A model generated the notes under the pieces. That model was not told the DNA's origin. It made no database searches and saw only the letters and a list, made by a program, of their open reading frames with translations. Shown in pieces: positions 9,201-17,108 of a stretch of DNA of 64,000 bases. Source of the DNA: Akkermansiaceae bacterium UBA956 (GTDB lineage Bacteria; Verrucomicrobiota; Verrucomicrobiia; Verrucomicrobiales; Akkermansiaceae); assembly GCA_002293145.1 (NCBI GenBank), contig DBCO01000034.1:1-64000 (forward strand), given 5' to 3'. The translations under genes were made by a program, and so were the position numbers. Position 1 is the stretch's first letter, and each line of letters opens with the position of its first letter.

Positions 9201-10364
9201 CCAGTTGGCCCAGTCGTGACTGAAGCCACCGAGGTCATCGATGATCAAATGCAATTCCTTGGAGCCTTTGAGATCGGCGCTGAGCTCTTCAAGGCGCTTG
9301 GTCTTGACGGTCATTTTGCCCGATTGTGCGAGTGGTTTCGGTTGCTCAGCAGTGGCGGCCATGGCGCTCTTGCGGGCAGCAGCAACGGCAGTTTTATCCG
9401 AAGGAGGGAACGATGCTTCGCGTTTTTCATCGATGGGAGAAGCGGGAATTTTCTTGAATTCGCCTTCTTTGACTAGGGTCAAACGAGGAGCGTCACCTTT
9501 GGGATCGAGATTGGCATTGAGGTCATCCTCGGTGAGTGGTTTCGAGGGCACACCGTCTTTAGGAACTTCAAGACCAGAGGTCCAGACGATCGCATTGAGA
9601 ACGATTTTGCGGAAATTATCGATCGACCAGTTGCGATGGTAGTGACCGCCGGTAAAGCCGACACCGCGTCCGCCATCGGGGCGCTCGATGCCCCACATGA
9701 GGGTTTGTTTTTTGCCCATGCCATCAACACCGTGACGATTCCACAGGTTGATGTATTTTTTCATCCGCTCGCGGTCGGGCGTAGCGGTGACGAGGTCGAG
9801 CACCTTGGCGCGATCCGGGATGAAGCGCATGTTGTAGTAAAATTCATCGTAGGCTTCGACCAAGGAACCGACGCCGTGAGAGACGGGGTGATTCGGCAGG
9901 GCTTGCAAATCAGCGACCCAATGCGGGTTAACCGAAAAATCCGTCTCAAATGCGCCACCGATCCAAGGACGATAGTATTTTTCGCCTTCCTCTGGAGAAG
10001 GATGCACGGCATAGTGCATGAACATGATGCCACAGCCGCTCTTGGCGAGTTGGTCCACTTTGTTCCAGCCCTTGCCGACCACGCTGGTGCCGTCGGCATA
10101 AATGACCAGACCTTTGATGCAATCGAGCACGGATTCGTCTTGAGGCCAGCCATTGATCACGGTGGCTTCGATGTCGAGCTTGCTTTCGTTCAGAGCTTTG
10201 GCCAGCAATTGGCAGCCGGCGTTGAATTCATGCTCACCTGGGCCGTGACTGCGGCCACCAGCAAGGAATACGATTTTGCGGGCTGCCATCGCCTGAAATG
10301 TACAGAGCGTGGCAATGGATAGCACCGCGAGGCGGAGCAGAGCGGGATGTTTGGTTCGGAACAT
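6279..10364 (-). CDS. Giant secreted PVC-type haem-binding protein: ThuA-like, NPCBM, dehydrogenase-like propeller, HEAT, cytochrome c domain
   Basis: 1361 residues. A signal peptide (about 1-27) is followed by a ThuA-like glutamine-amidotransferase fold (RKIVFLAGGRSHGPGEHEF, to about 270; the ThuA family takes part in sugar metabolism). A NPCBM-like galactose-binding domain (about 345-490, with KGFGTHASSVIVYDL) comes next, then a six-bladed propeller of the PVC membrane-bound dehydrogenase type (about 505-940, PTNIDFDKDGRLYVAEGTNY), HEAT-like repeats (about 940-1080) and a PVC haem domain. In that last domain CYMCH at 1242-1246 binds haem c, and a Met in SLMYSPAMLGLT is the likely distal ligand. 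The architecture fits periplasmic carbohydrate oxidation feeding electrons to a cytochrome; the substrate is unknown. It is monocistronic, ending at a clear hairpin. Confidence 0.93.
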   Translation of the reverse strand: MFRTKHPALLRLAVLSIATLCTFQAMAARKIVFLAGGRSHGPGEHEFNAGCQLLAKALNESKLDIEATVINGWPQDESVLDCIKGLVIYADGTSVVGKGWNKVDQLAKSGCGIMFMHYAVHPSPEEGEKYYRPWIGGAFETDFSVNPHWVADLQALPNHPVSHGVGSLVEAYDEFYYNMRFIPDRAKVLDLVTATPDRERMKKYINLWNRHGVDGMGKKQTLMWGIERPDGGRGVGFTGGHYHRNWSIDNFRKIVLNAIVWTSGLEVPKDGVPSKPLTEDDLNANLDPKGDAPRLTLVKEGEFKKIPASPIDEKREASFPPSDKTAVAAARKSAMAATAEQPKPLAQSGKMTVKTKRLEELSADLKGSKELHLIIDDLGGFSHDWANWIEPTIELANGTKVDLTTLKWRSAQAGWSDTKINKNVDGHALTIDKKTYEKGFGTHASSVIVYDLPANAVKFTAKVGLDDGGALQGGKEQESSVQFSVYNKAPAAAQSNIALVPENMFTVADSQLEVTIWATTPQLYNPTNIDFDKDGRLYVAEGTNYRHAKGKRPEGDRIVVISDSDGDGEADTSDVFTQDTNLESPLGVAVLDNKVIVSQPPDLIVYTDVNGDRKYDAAVDKKEVLLTGFNARQHDHSLHSVTAGPDGQWNFNNGNCGGIFTDKSGKTFRIGSSYYQSGGGTWYSDTRTAAGQKSDDGNVWVGGFSVRMNPDGTNARIVGHNYRNSYEQAMNSFGDMFQSDNDDPPACRVAEIIEGGNAGFSSADGQRSWNADKRPGQDTPTAEWRQEDPGTMPSGDVYGGGSPTGVAYYENGALGDKWQGLLLACEAGKNVIFGYLPVPDGAGFKLERIDFLTTNTEKKFAGSDFIGGANNELYTRFRPADVTVGPDGALYVADWFDPRVGGHGTSDGGASGTIYRIAPKGFKSVVPKIDLSTTEGQILALKSPAANVRNSGFTRLKAEGEKAVPAVAALLKDENPYIAARAVWLLAQMGDKGQEIAMEWLAAKSPRQRLVAVRALRAAGADVVKLAQKMVKDPAAMVRREVALMLRETPAEQSVPLLAQVGAQFDGKDRAYLEAFGLGSTGKEAAVYDATHKLMNPGSGDKWSDTFAWIAWRLHPNQALADIKARALAASTNADQAKLMLTALGFNPSPVASGAMIQIANTEGFAQKELAKWWINNRKSNLWQSHKIDDILKSMGQDPNNVKLTAVELPAEPAGAAAMPSVEEIAKLKGDAEKGKAAIASCYMCHKVGDQGIDYGPDLTSFGKQQPTDVIINAIAHPSVEVSHGYEGTEIKTKDGLTIQGIVLSDGDPVLIKCMGGQTQSVPKSKIASMKAMEKSLMYSPAMLGLTPQSIADITAYLKSL

Positions 10365-10459
10365 GAGGCAATTACGTTGGTTGAGAGACTTTTCCTATCA
10401 ATTGCGTGGAAAATAGCGAGGGATTTTTTCGGGGCGGTTGGCAGGGATTGGTACAGAAA

Positions 10460-10494
10460 TTTTGCAATCACAATCCTACTCGATGATTGCAAAA
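10460..10494 (-). terminator. Perfect 11-bp inverted repeat between two minus-strand genes
   Basis: ttttgcaatca (10460-10470) and tgattgcaaaa (10484-10494) are perfect reverse complements separated by 13 bases. The element lies 49 bases downstream of the stop of the 631-residue gene and 96 bases upstream of the start of the haem-binding gene. It could end the first transcript (its A/T-rich outer ends give a short U run) or be an operator of the second. The sequence does not decide between these. Confidence 0.5.
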
Positions 10495-10542
10495 CTCAAC
10501 CTGTGCACACAGTTGCGCGCAAAAAAACTTAATGGTGAATGG

Positions 10543-12438
10543 TCACTTTATGAAGCGTGGCCGCTCAAACTTAATGAAGGGCAAACCAAACAGGTGCAAC
10601 CAAAGTCTTTCAAAAATGTAGCCATGGCTGTTGTGTTCGGCTGCCAACCTTCTCATTCGCGGGATGCAATCAGCCGGAATCTGATCAAGTAAGTGATTCC
10701 GCACAGCGAACATTGCAGCGAAGCCAAATTGTCCAATCGGCGATGTCCATGCCTCCTTTGCCAACTCCATTAAGCCGCATTGCTCTAAGAAATAGCCATA
10801 AATGCTCCACCCCGATGGTAGGCGATGATACGCCACAAAATCATTCATGAGTTGACGTCCACCGTGGTCAATCCATCCTAAGACCTCATGATTGCTGGTG
10901 CTAAAAAAATCAGTTCGTACACGAAATTCTCCCATCCAGTCATGGTCATCCAGTGTTCTTATTACCTCAGGCGGTATTTGCCATTCATCGATATAACCGC
11001 ACGTCATTGGTTGAATATCGCTCCAATGCTGACGATGATTGAGAAATTGAAGAAAGTCTGGATTATGCGGAAATGGATCACCTTGACAAAAAATGGTCCA
11101 CTCATTTTTCGCTTTGTGATGGTAATTTTGCAGGTGGTATAAATAAGTGTCTGATTCACGCCCACGATTCGGGAGTTTCATCATGTGGTTGACTCTAGCA
11201 CTAACTTTCTTGCTAAAATCTCGCTTCCCTTTGTTGTAGAGAACAATTTCTATGCTGTCATCAATCTCACACAACCATTCAATATCTTCATTGTAACGGG
11301 CGACGACGAGTGTGGCGCGATCTGGAATTGAGCTTGTCTCTGGTAGGGGGACAATGTGCTGATGTTTATTTTTTTTATCAGTTAGCATTTGATCTAACAC
11401 CCTGCTTTTCGGTCGTTTGTTTCGATTTTTTTTCTCTACTTTGGGGCAGCAACCGCCCACTTTGCCGAAATACACCATTTCACTCTGAGGATTGGCCCAC
11501 GTAACGTACTCGATATCTAGGCTAAACATCGGCGCATTAGCGCCGATAGCCACGAAGGTCAACAGTCCGTTTACTGCAATACGAGGGTAAAGCGAAGTCA
11601 GTGCGAACCATTCATCGTAACCGTAGTCAGGCCAAACAAAGCCATAAACTGGAAGAACGTTGTTGCATCCGGGGAGTAATACTTCGGGGTTGAGGTTTCC
11701 CCGCTTCGTGTTCCAGATGCATGCTTCCATCAATCGTTGCGCTGGTATCGGGACGCGTGATCCCATTTGACACATCATGATGGGACGGTAGCCGATGGAG
11801 CGTTTGTTCCACTTACTGTAATGATATTCTGATTCCACATCATGCGCAAAGTAAGGGATACGCCAATGGCCCAAACCCAGATTACTCAACGATTCGGTAC
11901 GCTCACAATCACTCAATACATTGCCTGCGCGATCACTATCGGTGATGGTAACGAGCCGCTCTGTTTCCTCCAGAGCGAGCAATCGCCACATCGCCCCCGG
12001 ATTATGCGATAGAGAATTGTGCTCCATCACGTAGATCTCACAGCCGACTTCTAGCAAATCAGGAATGAGGAATGACAAATCTTGCGCCAAGTAGATGCGG
12101 AACGCAATATCAGGTCTCGATAGTCTCATCGCCGCCGCTCCTCTGAGCAAGGGGAGTACGTAGTGGCTCCAAGGTTCCAATCCACGCTTCATCAAGTCAT
12201 TTTTCTCCGCTGTTTTCATTAGCTCACGCGTGGGCACTGGAAAATCTCCATGAGCTAACCAAGCATGTTTCCAATACAAACTACAAGCGATGACATGTTT
12301 CGCTTCGGGTCTTTCACCGTGCTTTTCTTTCACCCGGAAATAGGAAGCCATTTCGTCACGTTCAGGTAAGGTGGCTTCTTTCAGATAAAGCTCTATCATG
12401 TCGTCGTCCATCACAGGGAATGTATCAGTCCAGCTCAT
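10543..12438 (-). CDS. DUF3431-like C-terminal domain protein, first of two paralogues
   Basis: 631 residues, no signal peptide. The N-terminal region (about 1-325) has no certain family. It includes RIYLAQDL, MWRLLALEETERLVTITDSD and DIEYVTWANPQSE, and the first part has a weak look of a nucleotide-sugar glycosyltransferase. A Lys/Arg/Pro-rich linker (about 330-370) follows. The C-terminal domain (about 376-610) matches the DUF3431 pattern: VVARYNEDIEWL, IVLYNKG, GRESDTYLYHL and TIFCQGDPF. The paralogue at 19113-20888 shares all landmarks including the first residues (MSWTDxFPV) and the last (WLHLFGLPFIKFER). It is transcribed after the COG0523 GTPase gene, 62 bases downstream of it. A role in glycan assembly is inferred from the glf and DXD glycosyltransferase neighbours. 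Confidence 0.85.
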   Translation of the reverse strand: MSWTDTFPVMDDDMIELYLKEATLPERDEMASYFRVKEKHGERPEAKHVIACSLYWKHAWLAHGDFPVPTRELMKTAEKNDLMKRGLEPWSHYVLPLLRGAAAMRLSRPDIAFRIYLAQDLSFLIPDLLEVGCEIYVMEHNSLSHNPGAMWRLLALEETERLVTITDSDRAGNVLSDCERTESLSNLGLGHWRIPYFAHDVESEYHYSKWNKRSIGYRPIMMCQMGSRVPIPAQRLMEACIWNTKRGNLNPEVLLPGCNNVLPVYGFVWPDYGYDEWFALTSLYPRIAVNGLLTFVAIGANAPMFSLDIEYVTWANPQSEMVYFGKVGGCCPKVEKKNRNKRPKSRVLDQMLTDKKNKHQHIVPLPETSSIPDRATLVVARYNEDIEWLCEIDDSIEIVLYNKGKRDFSKKVSARVNHMMKLPNRGRESDTYLYHLQNYHHKAKNEWTIFCQGDPFPHNPDFLQFLNHRQHWSDIQPMTCGYIDEWQIPPEVIRTLDDHDWMGEFRVRTDFFSTSNHEVLGWIDHGGRQLMNDFVAYHRLPSGWSIYGYFLEQCGLMELAKEAWTSPIGQFGFAAMFAVRNHLLDQIPADCIPRMRRLAAEHNSHGYIFERLWLHLFGLPFIKFERPRFIK

Positions 12439-12500
12439 TGGGTATTTGGGTCAGGTGTTAATTGGGAAATGGGTTAAAATTGTTGTATTGTCTGTAGGTT

Positions 12501-13700
12501 TTATTGTTCTCTCAACACTTCTACTCGTTTCGTTGGATTCGGTTGACCAGGTTTGAATGCAGCTTCATGCAGCCAAATGAATTCTTGAGTTAGACTAGAC
12601 ATGACAGCTCTTACGATGCGCGTTAGAGTTTCGGGTTCTGCTTCAGCACGCAGATTGATGAGGATTGTCGCTTTGCCACTTGCACGCGAATCTTGGATCG
12701 AGAGCTGCGGCGTATCATCGTTGCATACGGCGTTCGCGACAGCGATGATACCCTTATCTTCATCGGCTAGGCTCATCTTCAGGTGAGCAATGCTCGCGCC
12801 TTCGGAAATTAATGCCTGCCATAGCTTGGTGATCGTCACAAGCAGTTTCTGTGCATCCCAAAACGAATCATGCGCTGTTGTTAATTGCGCATTGTACCAG
12901 CCCATGCGCGCTTCTCCGCTACCGTAAAGATCATAGTCCATCTCCATCAGCATGGCTGGGTTCGCTTGCGATGTTAGGACATAATCCAAAAGGTCACTCA
13001 CGCCATCCCCCGATTTGGCACTGGCATGGCAAAGTGTTTTTGTGGGATGTTTAAGCCTTAGTTCTGCCGTAATAGTGTTCAGTTCCTCAGGGGATAATGT
13101 ATCCGTTTTGCTGAGCACGAGGCTTTCGGCCTCTTCCATTTGCTTTTGATAGATGTAGCCGATTTCTTTATGGAAGCCACCCTGTCTTTTGGCGAGGCGT
13201 TTGCAGTCTAACAGAATGGCTAAAGGCGAAAGATGAAATTCGCTGTCATATTTTTCCCGCAAGGGCAAAATCACGGTAGCCATCAAGTCGGTGCAGGAGC
13301 CTACTGGTTCGGCAAAGATCACATCGGGACGTTCTGATTCGCTAAGGCGTTCCAGTGCTTGCTCTAAGTCCGAAAGCCGACAACAAAAGCAGCCACCAGT
13401 GATTTCTTCTACGCTTTTGCTTTGGTTTGCATGTTCCGCCGTTTGCGTATCGATGAGACCCACACCTTGATCGTTGGTGATGATGCCATACGTGAGATTG
13501 CGGCGAGTCGCTTCTGTGGCTAAAGCGGTGATCATGGTGCTTTTCCCTGCTCCCAAGAATCCTCCAATGAGCGCTACTACGCACGCTTTTTTGTCAGCTT
13601 TAGGTTCATTTTGAAAGACTCTTGCAGCTTCACCGCTTATGGTTTCTAGAATAGGGGAAATGACAGAACTTTGTGCTTCTGAGAAATTTTTTTCATTCAT
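12501..13700 (-). CDS. COG0523 (CobW/G3E) GTPase, metal chaperone-like
   Basis: 399 residues. Walker A GGFLGAGKST is at 46-55, the conserved metal-site motif GGCFCC at 102-107, the EPVGS loop at about 131-135 and a G4-like SKTD at 197-200. These are diagnostic of the G3E subgroup that includes CobW, YeiR and ZNG1-like zinc chaperones. The C-terminal half (about 260-399) replaces the usual CobW_C domain with sequence not recognised here. The client metalloprotein is unknown. The gene heads a minus-strand pair with the DUF3431-like protein. Its start is 22 bases from a ten-G run inside an inverted repeat, so expression could depend on tract length. COG0523 genes are often Zur-regulated, but no typical Zur box is seen. 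Confidence 0.92.
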   Translation of the reverse strand: MNEKNFSEAQSSVISPILETISGEAARVFQNEPKADKKACVVALIGGFLGAGKSTMITALATEATRRNLTYGIITNDQGVGLIDTQTAEHANQSKSVEEITGGCFCCRLSDLEQALERLSESERPDVIFAEPVGSCTDLMATVILPLREKYDSEFHLSPLAILLDCKRLAKRQGGFHKEIGYIYQKQMEEAESLVLSKTDTLSPEELNTITAELRLKHPTKTLCHASAKSGDGVSDLLDYVLTSQANPAMLMEMDYDLYGSGEARMGWYNAQLTTAHDSFWDAQKLLVTITKLWQALISEGASIAHLKMSLADEDKGIIAVANAVCNDDTPQLSIQDSRASGKATILINLRAEAEPETLTRIVRAVMSSLTQEFIWLHEAAFKPGQPNPTKRVEVLREQ

Positions 13701-13710
13701 CGCGAAAAAA

Positions 13711-13744
13711 ATCTTGCCGTACCCCCCCCCCTTTATGGCAAGAT
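13711..13744. promoter_or_regulatory. C10/G10 homopolymer inside a perfect 8-bp inverted repeat, divergent promoter region
   Basis: atcttgcc (13711-13718) and ggcaagat (13737-13744) are perfect reverse complements. The 18 bases between them hold ten consecutive C (13722-13731), read as G10 on the minus strand 22-31 bases before the GTPase ATG. The region also separates the minus arm (GTPase, DUF3431-like) from the plus arm (Cys-rich peptide onward). The arrangement suits an operator whose spacing changes with slippage of the tract, but no promoter elements could be assigned with confidence. Confidence 0.6.
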
Positions 13745-13834
13745 CAAATTCGTCGTTAGTGAAAATAGTTTTCGCTAGACAGCGTTCACATCAAAAACAA
13801 AACAAAATTCATTATGTAAACAAGAAGGTCATTT

Positions 13835-14140
13835 TTGAAAAAAACAGGAGCAGCCGTTTACGTAGCAGCCAGCGCTACTTTTATGATGGGGTTGGTGGAA
13901 TCGGGGCATGGTCAGACAGGTGGAACATCAGGTGTCGGCGGCAGATGCAGCGGTACAGGTGTCACGGTCAAGGTATGTTGCAAGAAACAAGTTAATGGAT
14001 TTACGCAAACTTTTTACATTTGCACTGACAATGGCGTGACGCGTATATGCGGCCCCGAAAAAACACCAATTAAAAACTCAACAACGCAGGATCCAAATGA
14101 TTACTACACTAATTGCAACGCCAGTGGTCAAGCGTCTTGA
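13835..14140 (+). CDS. Small exported Cys-rich protein
   Basis: 101 residues from a TTG start. The TTG is chosen because AAGAAGG lies about 7 bases before it and because it gives a signal-peptide-like N-terminus (MKKTGAAVYVAASATFMMG, probable cleavage before QTGG). The mature part is about 75 residues with six cysteines (RCSG, VCCKK, YICT, RICG, NCNA), suggesting disulfides after export. No family is recognised. Its 3' end overlaps the start of the following lipoprotein gene by 44 bases if the ATG at 14097 is used, suggesting co-expression. Confidence 0.65.
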   Translation: MKKTGAAVYVAASATFMMGLVESGHGQTGGTSGVGGRCSGTGVTVKVCCKKQVNGFTQTFYICTDNGVTRICGPEKTPIKNSTTQDPNDYYTNCNASGQAS

Positions 14141-15620
14141 CTTGTTGTTTTCTAGTTTGATATTTGTCTTATTGCTTTCATGCAATAAGACTGGAAATCG
14201 TATTGAAACTAAAAACGACGAAAACTTCAAATCGAAGAAAACATTTCCCCTTGTGAATGAGGGGAAATCTAAAGTATCTGTAAATGAATTGATTCACAGG
14301 CTTACAGTAGAAAATCTTGGTAATGATGAGTTGTTTTGTGAGAGAATTGTTGTTGATCTCTCGCGGGAAAATTTAGAACAGTTTTTTTTGGCTGTAGAGA
14401 AGCTCGATGTTACAGACATTAGAAAGCAAGAATTGAAAGCTGCTGCCATAGCCACTTTGTGCAAAAATGGAGAGCATAAGTTTTTGCTTAGTTTCATCTC
14501 AGAAAATTTAGCTCACGGTGCAGATAGAAATAATTTGTTAAGGGAAGTTTTCGCAGCCCAATCCAGCCTTTCAGTTGGTGAATTACTTCGCTTGCGCAGT
14601 AGTTTGGAATCACCAGATGATAAAATGCTTGCTTACGAGGGTATTGCAACTTCGGCTTTCTGGGATGGCAGTGTAAATAATGACTTGTATGACTACATCT
14701 TCAGCATAGAAGGGCGTAAGTTGGATGCTGGTGAGGAAAAGTTGTTGCTAGAGAGTATTGTGACACAGTTCCAAAAAGACCCTTTCTCAGAGCATGATCA
14801 TCTTTCGGAAAGTGTTGTAGTAGAAAAATTTGAGCAGCTAAGCAAAATGTTTAGCAAAGGGCTGATCAACACTACAGTAATTCAGCAGTGTTTGTCTTCG
14901 TTATCCAATAATGATAGCGATATGGCTTTTGAACAATATAGCAAGCTTGTAAAGAGTGGTCTTAGTGTCGATGACGATACTTTGAAAACCATAATTACTA
15001 AGATGATTCATAACAACTCCTTAGGATCTATCGCAAAGTTAAAACAAAGTAATTTGCCGACATCGATGTGGGAAAATATCTCTTACGAGCTAGTCAAAAA
15101 AAACATAGCGGAGGCTGCCAAATGGTATGAAATGGAAAGCAATACATTTACTGCAGCCGAATCCAATTATATACACAAAGCCTTTGCAAGACAGGCGCTC
15201 GATGAAAACGATCTAGAAAGCGCTTCTAAGTGGTTATCAATTATTCAGGATGATAAAATTGCAAAAGATGTCACCGAGCAATATAAAAATAAATATCTGC
15301 AAAAAATAGAACAGGAAGCGTCAAAGGACCCACTTGGCGTTATTAACACCGTTTTGAGTGATACCGATAATTCTTTCGATGAATCTCTCCAAATTGCGAT
15401 GTCTTCATACATTAAAAAAGATGTCAAATCTGCTCAGAGTTGGTTCAGCGAAAATTCTAATAATCTCAACGACATACAAACCTCACATGTTGCTTTAGCT
15501 TTCGCTCGTGAAGCCATCCGAATGGGAGATACAGTTATTGCTCGGGAATGGGCAAACATTGTGAATAATAAGAAGCTAAAAGAGGTTTTAATTGGCGAAA
15601 TAGCGGCCAAAGAAGATTAG
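14097..15620 (+). CDS. Lipoprotein with helical repeats, function unknown
   Basis: 507 residues. A hydrophobic N-terminus ends in the lipobox LLLSC with the lipidated cysteine at residue 29. The rest is predicted all-helical. Loose repeats of about 35 residues, built around A-x-x-W and A-x-x-A phrases (EAAKWYEME, SASKWLS, SAQSWFSEN, IAREWAN), suggest an alpha-solenoid of TPR or Sel1 type. The ATG at 14097 overlaps the Cys-rich gene; a GTG at 14124 or a TTG at 14142 just after its stop would also keep the lipobox. Codon use is strikingly AT-rich relative to genes outside the 13-21 kb region, a sign of transfer. It may be an envelope partner of the Cys-rich peptide; that is inference. Confidence 0.75.
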   Translation: MITTLIATPVVKRLDLLFSSLIFVLLLSCNKTGNRIETKNDENFKSKKTFPLVNEGKSKVSVNELIHRLTVENLGNDELFCERIVVDLSRENLEQFFLAVEKLDVTDIRKQELKAAAIATLCKNGEHKFLLSFISENLAHGADRNNLLREVFAAQSSLSVGELLRLRSSLESPDDKMLAYEGIATSAFWDGSVNNDLYDYIFSIEGRKLDAGEEKLLLESIVTQFQKDPFSEHDHLSESVVVEKFEQLSKMFSKGLINTTVIQQCLSSLSNNDSDMAFEQYSKLVKSGLSVDDDTLKTIITKMIHNNSLGSIAKLKQSNLPTSMWENISYELVKKNIAEAAKWYEMESNTFTAAESNYIHKAFARQALDENDLESASKWLSIIQDDKIAKDVTEQYKNKYLQKIEQEASKDPLGVINTVLSDTDNSFDESLQIAMSSYIKKDVKSAQSWFSENSNNLNDIQTSHVALAFAREAIRMGDTVIAREWANIVNNKKLKEVLIGEIAAKED

Positions 15621-15645
15621 CTTTTTTGTTCGTAATTTTCTGTCT

Positions 15646-16644
15646 ATGAATTTTATTGTAATCGGAGCTGGCGTATCTGGCGTTACAGCCGCCCACTTAC
15701 TCACGAACACTGGCCATCAAGTAGAAATCGTTGACTGTCGTGGTCATATCGGAGGAAATTGCTATGACGAAAAGCAAGGGCAGGTAACGGTTCACAAGTA
15801 TGGACCACATCTTTTTCACACCAATGATAAATCCGTGTGGAATTTTCTCTCACGCTTCACAGATTGGATTCCATACAGCCATAAGGTGGTGGCAGACACA
15901 GCGCGTGGGCGCATTTCTATACCCTATTCGCTGCTGACGGAAGAACAGATTGGTGCTCGTCTCTCTGACGCCGAAATTCGCGAATTGATCTTCGTGCAGT
16001 ATTCGGAAAAGCAATGGGGTGTAAGTTGGGAGCAATTGCCCGATGCGATCCGCAATCGCATCCCAGCACGGCGCGATAATTCTGACGACCGCTATTTCAC
16101 TGATCACTTCCAAGGCCAACCCAAGGATGGCTATACTGCACTCTTTCAACGGATGCTGGAGGGCATTCCTGTGCGCTTAGGTGTGCCGCGTAATGAATGG
16201 CGGAAACTTGCTTGCGATTATGACCATGTGATCTACACGGGAAAAATTGATGAATACTTTGACTGTGTTTATGGCAAGCTTCCTTATCGTTCGTTGCGTT
16301 TCGAGCATGAGAAAAGTTGTCAAAGACTGCCGCACGCGGTCATCAACCAGTGCAATGATTTACCCTTTACGAGGATTTACGATCACGCCTACTTTCTCGG
16401 CGAAGAGCCTGATGAAACCGTCATCACGCGAGAATTTCCTCAAGCCCACGATGATTCCAATGAGCCTTTCTACCCCATGCCATTTGGTGCAGGCATGGAG
16501 CTATATCAAAAGTACAAAGAATTGGCACGGCAGGAAAAAAACACCCTCTTTCTCGGCAGACTAGCCACCTACAGCTACCTTGATATGTGGATGGCGGTAG
16601 CGCAAGCCATGGTAAAATTGAAACAACAAAAATGGATCTCATGA
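15646..16644 (+). CDS. glf: UDP-galactopyranose mutase
   Basis: 332 residues, slightly shorter than the usual 370-390. The FAD-binding IGAGVSG (6-12) is followed by the family signatures HKYGPHLFHT and EKQWG. The C-terminus has EPFYPMPFG and FLGRLATYSYLDMW. The enzyme interconverts UDP-galactopyranose and UDP-galactofuranose with reduced FAD, supplying Galf for surface glycans. The stop codon overlaps the arsenate reductase ATG (ATGA), so the two are translationally coupled. The nearby DXD glycosyltransferase is the natural candidate user of a Galf-containing glycan. Confidence 0.94.
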   Translation: MNFIVIGAGVSGVTAAHLLTNTGHQVEIVDCRGHIGGNCYDEKQGQVTVHKYGPHLFHTNDKSVWNFLSRFTDWIPYSHKVVADTARGRISIPYSLLTEEQIGARLSDAEIRELIFVQYSEKQWGVSWEQLPDAIRNRIPARRDNSDDRYFTDHFQGQPKDGYTALFQRMLEGIPVRLGVPRNEWRKLACDYDHVIYTGKIDEYFDCVYGKLPYRSLRFEHEKSCQRLPHAVINQCNDLPFTRIYDHAYFLGEEPDETVITREFPQAHDDSNEPFYPMPFGAGMELYQKYKELARQEKNTLFLGRLATYSYLDMWMAVAQAMVKLKQQKWIS

Positions 16645-17090
16645 ATCAAATCAAACCAACGGTGCTCATCCTTTGCACGGGGAATTCCTGCCGCAGTCAC
16701 ATGGCAGAAGGCATCCTACGGCATATTGCCGGAGATATTCTCGACGTGCAGAGTGCAGGCTCAAATCCCTCTGGCTATGTTCATCCACTTTCACTACGGG
16801 TAATGGAGGAAATTGGCATCAACATGCAAGGACATCATAGCAAGCACATGAATGATTTCCTCGAACAGGAAATCCACACCGTGATCACGGTATGTGGCAA
16901 TGCGGATCAAGTCTGTCCCGAGTATCCAGGTCAGAAACAACGCTACCACTGGGCCTTCGAAGACCCTGCTCACGCGCAAGGCACCGAAGAGGAAATCCTG
17001 CATGTATTTCGGAAGGTGCGAGACGAAATTCACAAAGTTTTCACCGCCTATGCCGCAGGGTGGAAAAGCGGGCTGCACACTCATCCATGA
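16641..17090 (+). CDS. arsC: Arsenate reductase, thioredoxin-coupled low-molecular-weight phosphatase fold
   Basis: 149 residues from the ATG that overlaps the glf stop; in-frame ATGs at 16632 and 16587 exist but lie deeper inside glf. The P-loop CTGNSCR puts the nucleophile at C12. The two further cysteines of the relay, C85 and C92 (VCGNADQVCP), match the Cys10/82/89 triad of the S. aureus pI258 enzyme. The DP motif is FEDPAHA. It reduces arsenate to arsenite using thioredoxin. No arsenite efflux pump or ArsR regulator is present; the next gene is instead a PiT phosphate permease, a route by which arsenate enters cells. Confidence 0.92.
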   Translation: MNQIKPTVLILCTGNSCRSHMAEGILRHIAGDILDVQSAGSNPSGYVHPLSLRVMEEIGINMQGHHSKHMNDFLEQEIHTVITVCGNADQVCPEYPGQKQRYHWAFEDPAHAQGTEEEILHVFRKVRDEIHKVFTAYAAGWKSGLHTHP

Positions 17091-17108
17091 GATCTTTACC
17101 TCACCTGT

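Noticed and set aside
12501..13700. UreG/HypB or cobalamin-specific assignment for the G3E GTPase
   Set aside because: No urease, hydrogenase or cobalamin genes are nearby and the CxCC motif fits the general COG0523 group, so no specific symbol was given.
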